Source of the DNA: MGIIb-O1 sp002457595
GTDB lineage: Archaea > Thermoplasmatota > Poseidoniia > Poseidoniales > Thalassarchaeaceae
Assembly (NCBI GenBank): GCA_045568115.1
Contig: JBJLBO010000001.1
Coordinates: 248,001-312,000, forward strand
Length of the DNA stretch: 64,000 bases
Direction: 5' to 3'
The position numbers and the translations under genes are program-made. The notes beneath the pieces are model-generated. The model ran no database searches and was not told the DNA's origin. It was given only the letters and a program-made list of their open reading frames with translations. Of this stretch, positions 25,754-33,558 are shown in pieces. The stretch's first letter is position 1. Each line of letters starts with the position of its first letter.

Positions 25754-27001
25754 ATGAGTCTGGCAAGCAAACTTCCTCGCCAGCCTGAAGTCAACATCGG
25801 CATGGTTGGTCATGTTGACCACGGTAAAACTACCTTGACTCGAGCACTTTCTGGAGTTTGGACAGATACCCACTCTGAGGAAAGAAAGAGAGGAATCAGT
25901 ATCAAACTTGGTTATGCGGACACTGCCTTCTATAAGACCAAGAAAGGGAATTTCTATCCTAAAGGAAAACATCCTGAAGGGAAGGAAGACAGTGATAAGG
26001 AATTGCTCAGAGTAGTTTCTTTCGTCGATGCACCAGGTCATGAGACTCTGATGGCAGTGATGATATCTGGTTCCTCGATTATGGATGGAGCACTATTACT
26101 AATTTCAGCAACTGAAAAATGTCCACAACCACAGACTAGAGAACATCTAGCCGCATTACAAATAGCTGGAATTGAAAATGTTGTTGTTGTACAAAACAAG
26201 ATTGACTTAGTTAGTCGTGAAAGGGCCATCGAATCACACAATGAAATCAAGGACTTTATTTCAGGAACTGTAGTAGAAAATGCACCAATAATCCCGATTT
26301 CTGCACATCATGATGTCAATCTTGACGTTCTAATACAAGCGATTGAAGATACCATTCCAACTCCTGATCACGGAAAAGAGAAGCAGGCATTGATGTATGT
26401 GGCTCGCTCCTTTGACATCAACAGACCCGGTACAAGACCAGAAGGCCTGCGAGGGGGAATCATAGGTGGTTCTGTAGTAAAGGGAGAGTTTGCAGTTGGC
26501 GATTCGATTCTTATTGCGCCTGGTCGCAGAATAAAAGAAGGAAATAAAACACGATGGGAGCCAATCAAAACTCGAATTGAATCTGTTCAAGGAGGGGGGC
26601 TTGACCTCAAGAATATTCACGCTGGAGGTCTATGTGGCGTTGCAACTCCTATGGATCCATTCATCACTAAAGCAGATGATTTATCTGGTCAAGTAATGGC
26701 TAGAGAGGGCGAATTACCACCTATTTGGGAAGTTTTCAATCTTGACTTGAATCTTCTAGAGCACATGGTAGCAAGTGGAGATGGAGTAGCCGAAAAGGTG
26801 CGACCACTGCAGCCCAATGAAATGCTGATGATTAACTCCGCTACAGCAACTAGTGTGGGTCAAGTTAGTGCCATCAAAGGAAAGAAAGCAACTATTCGAC
26901 TCAGGTTACCAATTTGTGCTCTTGAAGGTAGCAGAATCACTCTATCTCGAAGAATTGGAACTCGATGGCGACTTATTGGCCATGGTACAATAACTGGGTG
27001 A
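25754..27001 (+). CDS. eif2g: Translation initiation factor 2 subunit gamma (aIF2 gamma)
   Basis: GTPase of the factor that carries initiator Met-tRNA to the small subunit. G1 motif GHVDHGKT (residues 19-26), switch II VDAPGHE, NKID as G4 (VQNKIDLV) and domain II/III signatures (RSFDINRPGT, GGLDLKNIHAGGLCGVAT) identify gamma rather than SelB or EF-Tu. The zinc knuckle normally found between switch regions is missing: residues 60-84 hold no cysteine at all. ATG 25754 is chosen; a TTG precedes it. 415 residues. It follows S6e and overlaps nothing; the PIN gene starts four bases after its stop. Confidence 0.93.
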   Translation: MSLASKLPRQPEVNIGMVGHVDHGKTTLTRALSGVWTDTHSEERKRGISIKLGYADTAFYKTKKGNFYPKGKHPEGKEDSDKELLRVVSFVDAPGHETLMAVMISGSSIMDGALLLISATEKCPQPQTREHLAALQIAGIENVVVVQNKIDLVSRERAIESHNEIKDFISGTVVENAPIIPISAHHDVNLDVLIQAIEDTIPTPDHGKEKQALMYVARSFDINRPGTRPEGLRGGIIGGSVVKGEFAVGDSILIAPGRRIKEGNKTRWEPIKTRIESVQGGGLDLKNIHAGGLCGVATPMDPFITKADDLSGQVMAREGELPPIWEVFNLDLNLLEHMVASGDGVAEKVRPLQPNEMLMINSATATSVGQVSAIKGKKATIRLRLPICALEGSRITLSRRIGTRWRLIGHGTITG

Positions 27002-27005
27002 ACAA

Positions 27006-27371
27006 ATGTCTGGCGTCCTAATCGACGCATGTGGCTGGGTTGCTCTAGTTGATGCGCGACTAAATCTTGATTCGGCTATGTTAGAAGTAGCGGGAAACCC
27101 CGAATATTACCTCCTAAACTCAGTTCAAAACGAATTGAATATATTATCCAAGAGAAGAGGAGGCTTACTATTGGAACTGCTATTCTCAAGAACATCTCTG
27201 ATTAACGACATTGAGGGAATGAAACATACTGATGATATGCTGATTGAACTTTCTAAGATCAATAATTGGCCTGTTCTTACTGTTGACCGTCGTCTAAAGG
27301 AAAGATTAGTCAGCGCTGGTGCATCATATATTGAAGTGACAAGTGGACCTACACTTCGTTTGGTAAGTTGA
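27006..27371 (+). CDS. PIN-domain protein, Fcf1/VapC9-like nuclease
   Basis: 121-residue PIN-fold protein. Acidic active-site positions are visible at LIDACG (D7), QNELN near residue 42, and TVDRRLKERL near residue 98. A PIN gene directly after aIF2 gamma is a common archaeal arrangement and these proteins resemble Fcf1/Utp24, which cleave pre-rRNA, so a role in rRNA or tRNA processing is more likely than toxin function. No antitoxin partner is present. Starts four bases after aIF2 gamma. Confidence 0.78.
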   Translation: MSGVLIDACGWVALVDARLNLDSAMLEVAGNPEYYLLNSVQNELNILSKRRGGLLLELLFSRTSLINDIEGMKHTDDMLIELSKINNWPVLTVDRRLKERLVSAGASYIEVTSGPTLRLVS

Positions 27372-27408
27372 ATGGCTAGCATGATTTGGCAACATCAGAC
27401 CAATTCGC

Positions 27409-27414
27409 TTATAT
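27409..27414 (+). promoter_or_regulatory. TATA element of a probably leaderless lipoprotein gene
   Basis: TTATAT lies about 26 bases before ATG 27437. That spacing would put transcription start at or beside the start codon, and no Shine-Dalgarno sequence is seen between them. Confidence 0.45.
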
Positions 27415-27436
27415 CTAGCAATTCAATAATCAATAC

Positions 27437-28201
27437 ATGCGACAGATTGGGTCTATTCTGTTGATAGCTTTCTTCCTGTCAAGCACAATTCCAGGATGTC
27501 TTTCAGATTCTGAAGGAGGAATTTCCCTAGTCGTAAATTATGAGAACACAAACGGTACAGTTGTCGAATCATACATTGATGGTGAGCATGTTTCCACACT
27601 CAATGTCTCGCTAGATTTCGATTTCTCCAACACTGTCTCTGAATTGAAGTTAGTCGAATTCGGTGTGGATCCCGGAGACGGTAGAGATCCTGTGTCTGTG
27701 GATTCTGATGCGGGCAGCTCAATCACCGTTGAATTTACAGAACACGGAATCTATGAGATTGTTGCCTATGCTAAGGATGAACAGAATAGACAAGAAAGTA
27801 CAACTGTAGTAATCCGCATTGATTTGAATATTGAATGGTCAGAGTATTCCACGCATGAACCAAGTGATTTGTTGATTGATCCCATTCCTAAAAATAGTGG
27901 CCTCCATCCTTCTGCGATTTTCATTCACTCAACTGTTGAGAACCCTGAATTGATTGAAAATATAGGAGGTGGACGAGAAGTCGAAATCACTTGGCGACTA
28001 TTTGACCAGGCAGAAGAGGCTTGTCTAATCCGGGAAGGGGTTGTCGATGAAGGAAATTCAATCAATTGGGAAGCTTTTCACTATAACACATATGAGATTC
28101 ATGAGTTGAGAATCAGCTATGATGAAGGACAAGATAACATCAATATTGAACAGTCAGTTTCACTCGAATACCAGCACATCGAATCCGCCCCTAACCCCTG
28201 A
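27437..28201 (+). CDS. Predicted lipoprotein, unknown function
   Basis: No family recognised. A hydrophobic signal sequence ends in the lipobox-like STIPGC, so the mature protein probably begins at a cysteine and is lipid-anchored outside the cell. The rest (about 230 residues) is acidic and beta-rich. A PKD/Ig-like pattern (EFGVDPGDGRDP, FTEHGIYEIVAYAKD) lies near residues 75-120. It precedes a second lipoprotein gene, and both have TATA elements at leaderless spacing. The stop codon overlaps the first copy of a 20-bp repeat described separately. Confidence 0.65.
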   Translation: MRQIGSILLIAFFLSSTIPGCLSDSEGGISLVVNYENTNGTVVESYIDGEHVSTLNVSLDFDFSNTVSELKLVEFGVDPGDGRDPVSVDSDAGSSITVEFTEHGIYEIVAYAKDEQNRQESTTVVIRIDLNIEWSEYSTHEPSDLLIDPIPKNSGLHPSAIFIHSTVENPELIENIGGGREVEITWRLFDQAEEACLIREGVVDEGNSINWEAFHYNTYEIHELRISYDEGQDNINIEQSVSLEYQHIESAPNP

Positions 28202-28213
28202 TCTGAAGGGTAG
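28194..28213 (+). repeat. 20-bp repeat, copy 1
   Basis: ACCCCTGATCTGAAGGGTAG, spanning the stop codon of the upstream lipoprotein gene. It differs at one base from the copy at 28958-28977. ACCC and GGGT ends can pair across a ten-base loop. Confidence 0.5.
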
Positions 28214-28349
28214 CGTCTATTTCGGCCCACTGAATGCCCATTGATTGACTATATCCAATCCTATGGGTCTAAGCGGAAACCCATTAATTTACTCATAAAA
28301 CACTTAATCCGTACTTAGATTCATAATATTCTACCTTTTCGACCAATCA

Positions 28350-28928
28350 ATGCGTATCATAGCACCAATGATGATGCTACTTATCCTTCTATCGCCTTTG
28401 TCAGGTTGCGTTGGCGATGATAGTTCAGAGGAACTGGATACTGTTGATCCAATTCCGGACTTAACCGCACCCAACCAACACGGTGAGAATGTCACCCTCT
28501 CTGAGTTCCGAGGGACGATGTTAGTGATTTTGTTCAATGCTGCTGATTGGTGCGGTATATGTAATGATGAAGCTAATCGGACAGAGGAATTGTTGCAGTC
28601 AATGGAGGGTCTCGACGATAGGTACACCGTCAGTTTTGTTGAACTTCTCAGGGATAATGCAGAAGGGACTACGATTGCATCTCAGGAAGACGCAATGAAC
28701 TGGTCTGAGTATAGTAACAACAGCCATTCAGTTCTTCATGGTCAAGCCACCAGAGATTACATCGAAGAGACGTTTGACAGAGAAGATATCCCCGGTTTTC
28801 CATCATATCTAATCGTTGATCTAGATGGAGTAGCACGCTCTTGGGTGGTTGGAATAAATGAACCAATAGTCGCAGAAGACGTCCAAGTCCAATACGACGC
28901 GTATCTCCAAGATTTGGATCAAAATTGA
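28350..28928 (+). CDS. Thioredoxin-fold lipoprotein (TlpA/AhpC-TSA-like)
   Basis: Signal sequence with lipobox SPLSGC, then a thioredoxin-fold domain: PDLTAPNQHGENVTLSEFRG, LVILFNAADWCGIC with a redox CxxC (Cys-Gly-Ile-Cys), and the cis-proline strand IPGFPSYLIVDLDG. 192 residues. Likely an extracytoplasmic thiol-disulfide oxidoreductase serving exported proteins or cytochrome assembly, though the partner is unknown. A TATA-like CATAATATT lies about 24 bases before ATG 28350, so the mRNA may be leaderless. An upstream 6-bp inverted repeat (ATGGGT at 28263 and ACCCAT near 28280) flanks a ten-base loop. Confidence 0.8.
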   Translation: MRIIAPMMMLLILLSPLSGCVGDDSSEELDTVDPIPDLTAPNQHGENVTLSEFRGTMLVILFNAADWCGICNDEANRTEELLQSMEGLDDRYTVSFVELLRDNAEGTTIASQEDAMNWSEYSNNSHSVLHGQATRDYIEETFDREDIPGFPSYLIVDLDGVARSWVVGINEPIVAEDVQVQYDAYLQDLDQN

Positions 28929-28957
28929 GGGCAATCGCATGGGGGGCCGATACGATT

Positions 28958-28977
28958 ACCCCTGATCTGATGGGTAG
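28958..28977 (+). repeat. 20-bp repeat, copy 2
   Basis: ACCCCTGATCTGATGGGTAG, 19 of 20 bases identical to 28194-28213. It lies 29 bases after the stop of the thioredoxin-like lipoprotein gene. Confidence 0.5.
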
Positions 28978-29045
28978 GCTACATGGCGAGGATATCAAGC
29001 CCGGTCACCCCAATGGATAAATCAATTATAGAAATGGGGGCAATG

Positions 29046-29552
29046 ATGGCAGACCGTATCGTCAGCGATGACGGCGAATGGATGTGGACAGGAAGTGAAT
29101 GGATCCCCACTCCTCCAAATGCTGCTGGAAGTAGTAATGAAGTACCGGAAAATAATCAGATCGAAGTGGAGGAATTGTCGAAGATTGACATACTTGGTGG
29201 ATTAATTGGTTTGATAATTTTACTTGGCGTTATTGTGTCCATTGGTTCGTCAAGTAGTCCAGAGAAAAATGAAACATACATCCAGTGGACAAACGTAGAC
29301 GATTGTCTTTTCCAAGTTGAATTAGTAGCATCCGAAGGATTGGTTTACAGAGAAACTGTTGATTCCTATGATAGGGTTTCATGGGAAGGATTGGAACAGA
29401 CTGCAACAAGACCCTACGTATTCACAATTTCTAATCTCGAATCTTCAGGTCCGGATTGCTTTACCCATCAAAGGTTATTTTCTAATGGTGATTTTCTAAG
29501 TGAATATTTTTCGCTCGCGCCCGGGGAAGAGTCGATATTGACATTATATTGA
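29046..29552 (+). CDS. Small single-span membrane protein with WxW-type N-terminal motif
   Basis: No named family. The chosen start is ATG 29046, behind GGGGG at 29036-29040; in-frame ATGs at 28983, 29013, 29031, 29040 and 29043 are possible. The N-terminal DDGEWMWTGSEWIPTPP resembles the short DUF2510/SHOCT-type tryptophan motif seen at the cytoplasmic end of many membrane proteins. A spacer and one membrane span (ILGGLIGLIILLGVIVSI) lead to an extracytoplasmic beta-rich domain of about 90 residues with two cysteines. Convergent with the DUF357 gene, 23 bases away. Confidence 0.55.
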   Translation: MADRIVSDDGEWMWTGSEWIPTPPNAAGSSNEVPENNQIEVEELSKIDILGGLIGLIILLGVIVSIGSSSSPEKNETYIQWTNVDDCLFQVELVASEGLVYRETVDSYDRVSWEGLEQTATRPYVFTISNLESSGPDCFTHQRLFSNGDFLSEYFSLAPGEESILTLY

Positions 29553-29575
29553 GGGTACCCTTTGATTCAATTATA

Positions 29576-29872
29576 CTAAGGCAAAGTGAACAAACAATCA
29601 TCATCGTGCCCATCCATTAGTCCAATACGAACTGCGGCATCAATCCAAGCATGGGCGTAATTGATTGCTCCAAAGGCTCTGACTAAGTCTCCTTGTTCTA
29701 GGAAATGTTTTGCATCAGCCTGGTAATCATCACACATCCTCATCATTGATGCAAGGCGGGCTGAATCTTCTTCTGTTTCAGCAATTGGTGTAGCCTTTGC
29801 TCTAGCTTCTGCAGTCAATGCAAGATACTTCTCTACCTTTTCTTTCGTAACAATCGAACCATCATCAGACAT
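29576..29872 (-). CDS. DUF357 family protein
   Basis: 98-residue helical protein matching the archaeal DUF357 family: VEKYLALTAEA near residue 13, MCDDYQADAKHFLEQGDLVRAFGAINYAHAWIDAAVRIGL in the second half (motifs such as GDLVRAFGAINYAHAWIDA). Function is unknown in the literature as far as I know. ATG 29872 shares one base with the stop of the winged-helix gene upstream, and GGGGGTT precedes it, so it is translationally coupled to that gene and the ATPase gene. Confidence 0.7.
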   Translation of the reverse strand: MSDDGSIVTKEKVEKYLALTAEARAKATPIAETEEDSARLASMMRMCDDYQADAKHFLEQGDLVRAFGAINYAHAWIDAAVRIGLMDGHDDDCLFTLP

Positions 29873-31053
29873 TATGCAACCCCCTTAGGTGCCCCACCTA
29901 GATGCTGAGCCGAGGCTTCACTGAGTTTGAAATAACGAGTTCTTCCCTGTTTTCGAACCGATAGTAATCCCTTCTTTCGCATTCCATTGTAAATCTGTGA
30001 GAGTCGTGAACGGCCTACTTCTAGACGCGCTTGTAATTCTTGGTCGGAAGGACTAACTTCCCGACTTGCGGATGCCTCAAGGATCATTCTTTCTGCTTCA
30101 GTCAAAGTATGCAGACATAATGGATCAAAGGGCATGTCAGGCTCCCAAGAAGGGCCAATTGAGGCAGGGAATTGAATGGTTGTTGGGATTATCTGACTTG
30201 GAGGGGGATTGACGGTTGAATCTGTCAACACTGGAGTTGGGGGAGGAGGAATTATTTCTTCCGAGGCGAGAACTGGCATAGGCGGCTCTTCATCTACTGA
30301 GTCATCGACAAACCACTCAGTTTCTATTGGTTCAGGCTCTGGATTTGATTTCGGTTCTGGTGGTGGAAAAACAGAAGGGTCAGGGAGAGTTTCCTCAAAT
30401 CCTGGTTCAACTACCCAAAGTGCATTCTCTGTATGGAATACGTGTTCATCTTCGACTGGGTCCACTGAAACATCGATTCTTGCCATCGAATCTTTTTCCC
30501 CTACACTCTCTGGTTTCATTTTATCAACTGGTTCACGGATTGAACGAGGTATCAGGCTAGGATGAGGTTCGGCTTCCATAATTGGAGTCTCGTCAGGACC
30601 GGTTGGCATTCTATCTGCAGCCCTTCGATTTCGATTAACTAAACTACCAAAATTACCCCTACCTGCTGAAGGAGGTTCGGTGCCATCCTCCATGTATAGA
30701 AAGGCATTATCTGCTTCAGTGCGCTGATACTCGTCTCCAATATTATCTTCAAGTGAAGATTGTTCCTCAATTTCTTGGATTCTTTCATCCTCATCCTGTA
30801 ACTCAATTTCTTTCGATTCTTCTTCTTTATCTTCGCCTTCCCAGATATCATCTGGGGCAGAAAAATCATCATTCCATGAAGATGGCTCGGATTCAACAAT
30901 AGCTTCTGAATCTAATGTCTCTTCCTCATCCCATAAGTCATCAGGAGGATCATCTTCGAAGTCATTATCTTGATTTTTCTCTAAGGTTTCTTCCTGCATT
31001 CCAAACCAGTCATCTTCGAGCATCAGTCTGAATTGATTCTTCTTTATCCTCAC
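29872..31053 (-). CDS. Acidic protein with C-terminal winged-helix DNA-binding domain
   Basis: About 393 residues. The first ~290 residues are low-complexity, strongly acidic and proline-rich, apparently disordered. The last ~90 residues form a winged helix: LTEAERMILEASASREVSPSDQELQARLEVGRSRLSQIYNGMRKKGLLSVRKQGRTRYFKL (motifs LEVGRSRLSQIYNGMRKKG and RKQGRTRYFKL). The GTG at 31053 has GAGGAGGATATAA upstream; ATG 31023 is the other candidate start. Either overlaps the ATPase gene (ends 31010). The architecture suggests a regulator or DNA-binding partner of the upstream ATPase, which itself reads away from the iteron-like array. Confidence 0.68.
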   Translation of the reverse strand: MRIKKNQFRLMLEDDWFGMQEETLEKNQDNDFEDDPPDDLWDEEETLDSEAIVESEPSSWNDDFSAPDDIWEGEDKEEESKEIELQDEDERIQEIEEQSSLEDNIGDEYQRTEADNAFLYMEDGTEPPSAGRGNFGSLVNRNRRAADRMPTGPDETPIMEAEPHPSLIPRSIREPVDKMKPESVGEKDSMARIDVSVDPVEDEHVFHTENALWVVEPGFEETLPDPSVFPPPEPKSNPEPEPIETEWFVDDSVDEEPPMPVLASEEIIPPPPTPVLTDSTVNPPPSQIIPTTIQFPASIGPSWEPDMPFDPLCLHTLTEAERMILEASASREVSPSDQELQARLEVGRSRLSQIYNGMRKKGLLSVRKQGRTRYFKLSEASAQHLGGAPKGVA

Positions 31054-31897
31054 TTATATCCTCCTCAATCAGCGGTTCAGGAGATGCTGGAGGGGGAGTT
31101 GGCTTGACGCGAGGGGGTGCTCTCCAAGTCATCAGGCGATCAAGAACGCCTCCCTCTTCTGGGTCATGCCTCTCATCGACTAAATCCCTCAATAGTCTCA
31201 CAACACTCCTAGGATTTCCATCAGTATTCTCATGTATAGCTTTCAAAAGACTAGGTCGAATAATCCATTTCTGGTTTGCAGAACGAGAAACTCTACGATT
31301 AGAAAGAACTTGTATTTGATCTTCTGTTAAGTTCGAGAGTATTCGGGGTTGATCAAAAATATCCAAAACATCTTGACTCAAATTACTAAGTTGGCCTGGA
31401 GTTACTGCAACAACAACTAGAGCTCGTAATCTCTGTAGAAGAGGGGCAAGACGAGACAGAGTTGGATTTAGGTCAATATGTGAGGGGTAATCGAAGACAA
31501 TCAAAGGGAGGACTCCTGACTCATTGTCGAGCATCTCGACTAGTCGATCTGAAACTTGTTGAATCGATGGAGCTAATTCAAAGCCACCGAAGTGAATTGA
31601 AATTTCATGTATTAGACCATGAACAGTGTCGTCGGCTTCTGGCCAGTATTGGCCAATATATGATCTGCGAGAAGTTTGGGTGGCTAAGGTGTTGATGAAT
31701 GAAGTTCGCCCAGAGCCTCTATCGCCAACAAGAAGTAACATTCTCGGATTCTGTGAGATTAGATATTCCCGCCATTGGCTGAGCAATTTATCTCGGCCAA
31801 TTAGGAAATCCGAACGTGCTGACTCAATTGGCCTTAGGTCAAATGGATTTCCTCTTAATGGCGGCAGATCAAGAATCGTCACACCATCTGCTGCCAT
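31010..31897 (-). CDS. P-loop (AAA/STAND-like) ATPase of unknown role
   Basis: 295-residue ATPase. GRDKLLSQWREYL (about 34-46) resembles the box before Walker A in Orc1/Cdc6 and STAND ATPases. Walker A is GDRGSGRT (58-65), Walker B LIVFDY (D136), a sensor-1-like strand is LVVVAVTP, and ENTDGNPRSVVRLLRDL resembles the lid helix around sensor 2 of Orc1/Cdc6-like proteins. There is no winged helix at its own C-terminus; the overlapping next gene supplies one. It could be a diverged initiator, a partition ATPase or a regulator. It starts beside the AT-rich repeat region (31898-32262). Confidence 0.65.
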   Translation of the reverse strand: MAADGVTILDLPPLRGNPFDLRPIESARSDFLIGRDKLLSQWREYLISQNPRMLLLVGDRGSGRTSFINTLATQTSRRSYIGQYWPEADDTVHGLIHEISIHFGGFELAPSIQQVSDRLVEMLDNESGVLPLIVFDYPSHIDLNPTLSRLAPLLQRLRALVVVAVTPGQLSNLSQDVLDIFDQPRILSNLTEDQIQVLSNRRVSRSANQKWIIRPSLLKAIHENTDGNPRSVVRLLRDLVDERHDPEEGGVLDRLMTWRAPPRVKPTPPPASPEPLIEEDISEDKEESIQTDARR

Positions 31898-32262
31898 TGA
31901 TTAACCAGAAGGGGGGTAGTACATAATATTCACGCATTCTCACGCATTTTTATTCGCTAATTAACGCAATATTCCCATTTTTCATAATATAGAAATCTAT
32001 AACATAGCCTCTATACACCATTTACATAGTATATTTGTTAACGCTTTACTAACGCTTCCATAATGCGTTAATGATGCGTTAATGGCAAAATTAACGCTTT
32101 TTTATAGAGTCTGGCATAGCCTAACTTAGAGAATCAGAGCGTGTAAATGGAAGAAAAGTGAATTATTACCGGATTATCTTAGGCATAATAGCCATGGCAA
32201 TTTGGGGTATCAAATAACGAAGTTCTTAGAACCGAAGGGGCTTCGCTAGGTATGGTGAAAAG
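31898..32262. other. AT-rich 365-base intergenic region between divergent genes
   Basis: Longest gene-free stretch in the window. It is strongly AT-rich from about 31920 to 32120 with several TATA-like runs (ATAATATAG, AGTATATTTG). It contains two CACGCATT repeats ten bases apart (31931 and 31941), the TTAACGC array listed separately, and near the HMG-CoA reductase start two small stems, GTTC-TTA-GAAC (32222-32232) and CGAAG-GGG-CTTCG (32233-32245). It must hold promoters for both flanking genes and may be a replication origin or partition site. Confidence 0.6.
32037..32097. repeat. Iteron-like array of TTAACGC/GCGTTAA with 11-bp spacing
   Basis: Forward copies: TTAACGC at 32038-32044, the variant CTAACGC at 32049-32055, and TTAACGC at 32091-32097. 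Reverse copies: GCGTTAA at 32065-32071 and 32076-32082. The reverse pair is an exact tandem, ATGCGTTAATG at 32063-32073 and again at 32074-32084. The first forward pair is also spaced 11 bp. One more forward copy lies outside at 31961-31967. The spacing of one helical turn puts neighbouring sites on the same DNA face, as expected for cooperative protein binding. Confidence 0.7.
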
Positions 32263-33558
32263 ATGCCTGTTGACAACAGCCGACTGAAAGGATTCTACAA
32301 GTTATCAGTTCCAGAACGCCGGGCACGGTTAGCCGAACTAGCTGGCCTGACTGACGAACATGTGCAAGCATGGGCAAATGCTGAGTTAGACGAAGGTGTT
32401 GCTGACAGGATGATTGAGAATGTAATCGGTAGGTATTCACTACCCATTGGAGTGGCCACTAACTTCGTCATTGATGATGAACATTACTTGATTCCGTTTG
32501 TTGTGGAAGAAGCAAGCGTAGTTGCGGCCGCATCAAATATGGCAAAGAGATGTCAAGCAAAAGGTGGATTCACATCTAACAATACAGATCCTGTGATGAT
32601 TGGTCAGATTCAAATTGTAGGGTGTGAGAACCCTGAAGCTTCGAGAGTGGCGATTCTATCTGCAAAGGATGAACTAATTCAGGCCTGCAATGATGTCGAC
32701 CCAATATTAGTCAAATTTGGAGGAGGATGTCGTGATGTCGAGGTAAGAATTATCGAAACAATGTCTGGGCCGATGGTTATTGTCCACATTCTAGTAGATT
32801 GTAGAGACGCCATGGGAGCCAATGCAGTCAACACCATGGCGGAAACAATTGCTCCACGAATAGAAGCACTATCTGCAGGGACAGTGATTCTAAGAATTAT
32901 TTCCAATTTAGCAGTACACAGATTGGCGCGAGTTAGCGCAACATTCACTCCAACCGAGATGTCTACCAAGGGTGACGACTCCGAGCAGGGTTCGGAAGTA
33001 ATAGACGGGGTCATTCAGGCTTACCACTTTGCTGCTGCTGACCAATTCCGTGCAACAACTCATAACAAGGGAATAATGAACGCTATTTCGCCAATAGGAA
33101 TTGCTTGCGGACAGGATTGGCGAGCGATAGAGTCTGGTGCTCATTCATACTGCGCCTATGGGCAGGAATATGGGTCAATGACTCATTGGGAAAAGGACGC
33201 AGAAGGTAATTTAGTGGGATCCATAGAAATTCCAATGGCTGTTGGATTAGTCGGTGGAGCAATACGAATACACCCCGGTGCACAAGCGAATGTCGCTCTT
33301 CTTGGAATCAATTCTGCTGATGATCTAGCGAAATGCATGGCTGCTGCAGGATTGGCTCAGAACCTAGGGGCTTTGAGAGCCCTAGCAACTGTAGGCATCC
33401 AAGCCGGCCATATGAAACTCCACCTACGCAATATGGCCGCATCTGCAGGAGCAGAAGACCATGAGATAGAGGCTGTTGCCACAATTGTACGTGAGAGCGG
33501 CGAGAGAATCACTATGGCGGCTGTAGAAGCAGCTCTAACTCAGATACGTGAAGAATAA
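32263..33558 (+). CDS. hmgA: Hydroxymethylglutaryl-CoA reductase, class II
   Basis: Makes mevalonate from HMG-CoA for isoprenoid lipids. Sequence is of the class II (bacterial-type) enzyme: SLPIGVATNFVIDD, VVEEASVVAAASNMAK (catalytic Glu region), GQDWRAIESGAH (catalytic Asp region), the VGLVGGAIRIHPGAQ segment and C-terminal GHMKLHLRNMA (catalytic His). 431 residues, normal. Many archaea use class I instead, so this suggests replacement by a transferred gene. It probably feeds the GGPP synthase and geranylgeranyl reductase at 55.5-57.6 kb. Its stop touches the convergent scpB stop with no gap. Confidence 0.93.
   Translation: MPVDNSRLKGFYKLSVPERRARLAELAGLTDEHVQAWANAELDEGVADRMIENVIGRYSLPIGVATNFVIDDEHYLIPFVVEEASVVAAASNMAKRCQAKGGFTSNNTDPVMIGQIQIVGCENPEASRVAILSAKDELIQACNDVDPILVKFGGGCRDVEVRIIETMSGPMVIVHILVDCRDAMGANAVNTMAETIAPRIEALSAGTVILRIISNLAVHRLARVSATFTPTEMSTKGDDSEQGSEVIDGVIQAYHFAAADQFRATTHNKGIMNAISPIGIACGQDWRAIESGAHSYCAYGQEYGSMTHWEKDAEGNLVGSIEIPMAVGLVGGAIRIHPGAQANVALLGINSADDLAKCMAAAGLAQNLGALRALATVGIQAGHMKLHLRNMAASAGAEDHEIEAVATIVRESGERITMAAVEAALTQIREE

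Noticed and set aside
27006..27371. PIN protein as a toxin of a toxin-antitoxin pair
   Set aside because: No antitoxin-sized partner gene is beside it, and its place after aIF2 gamma is a common housekeeping arrangement.
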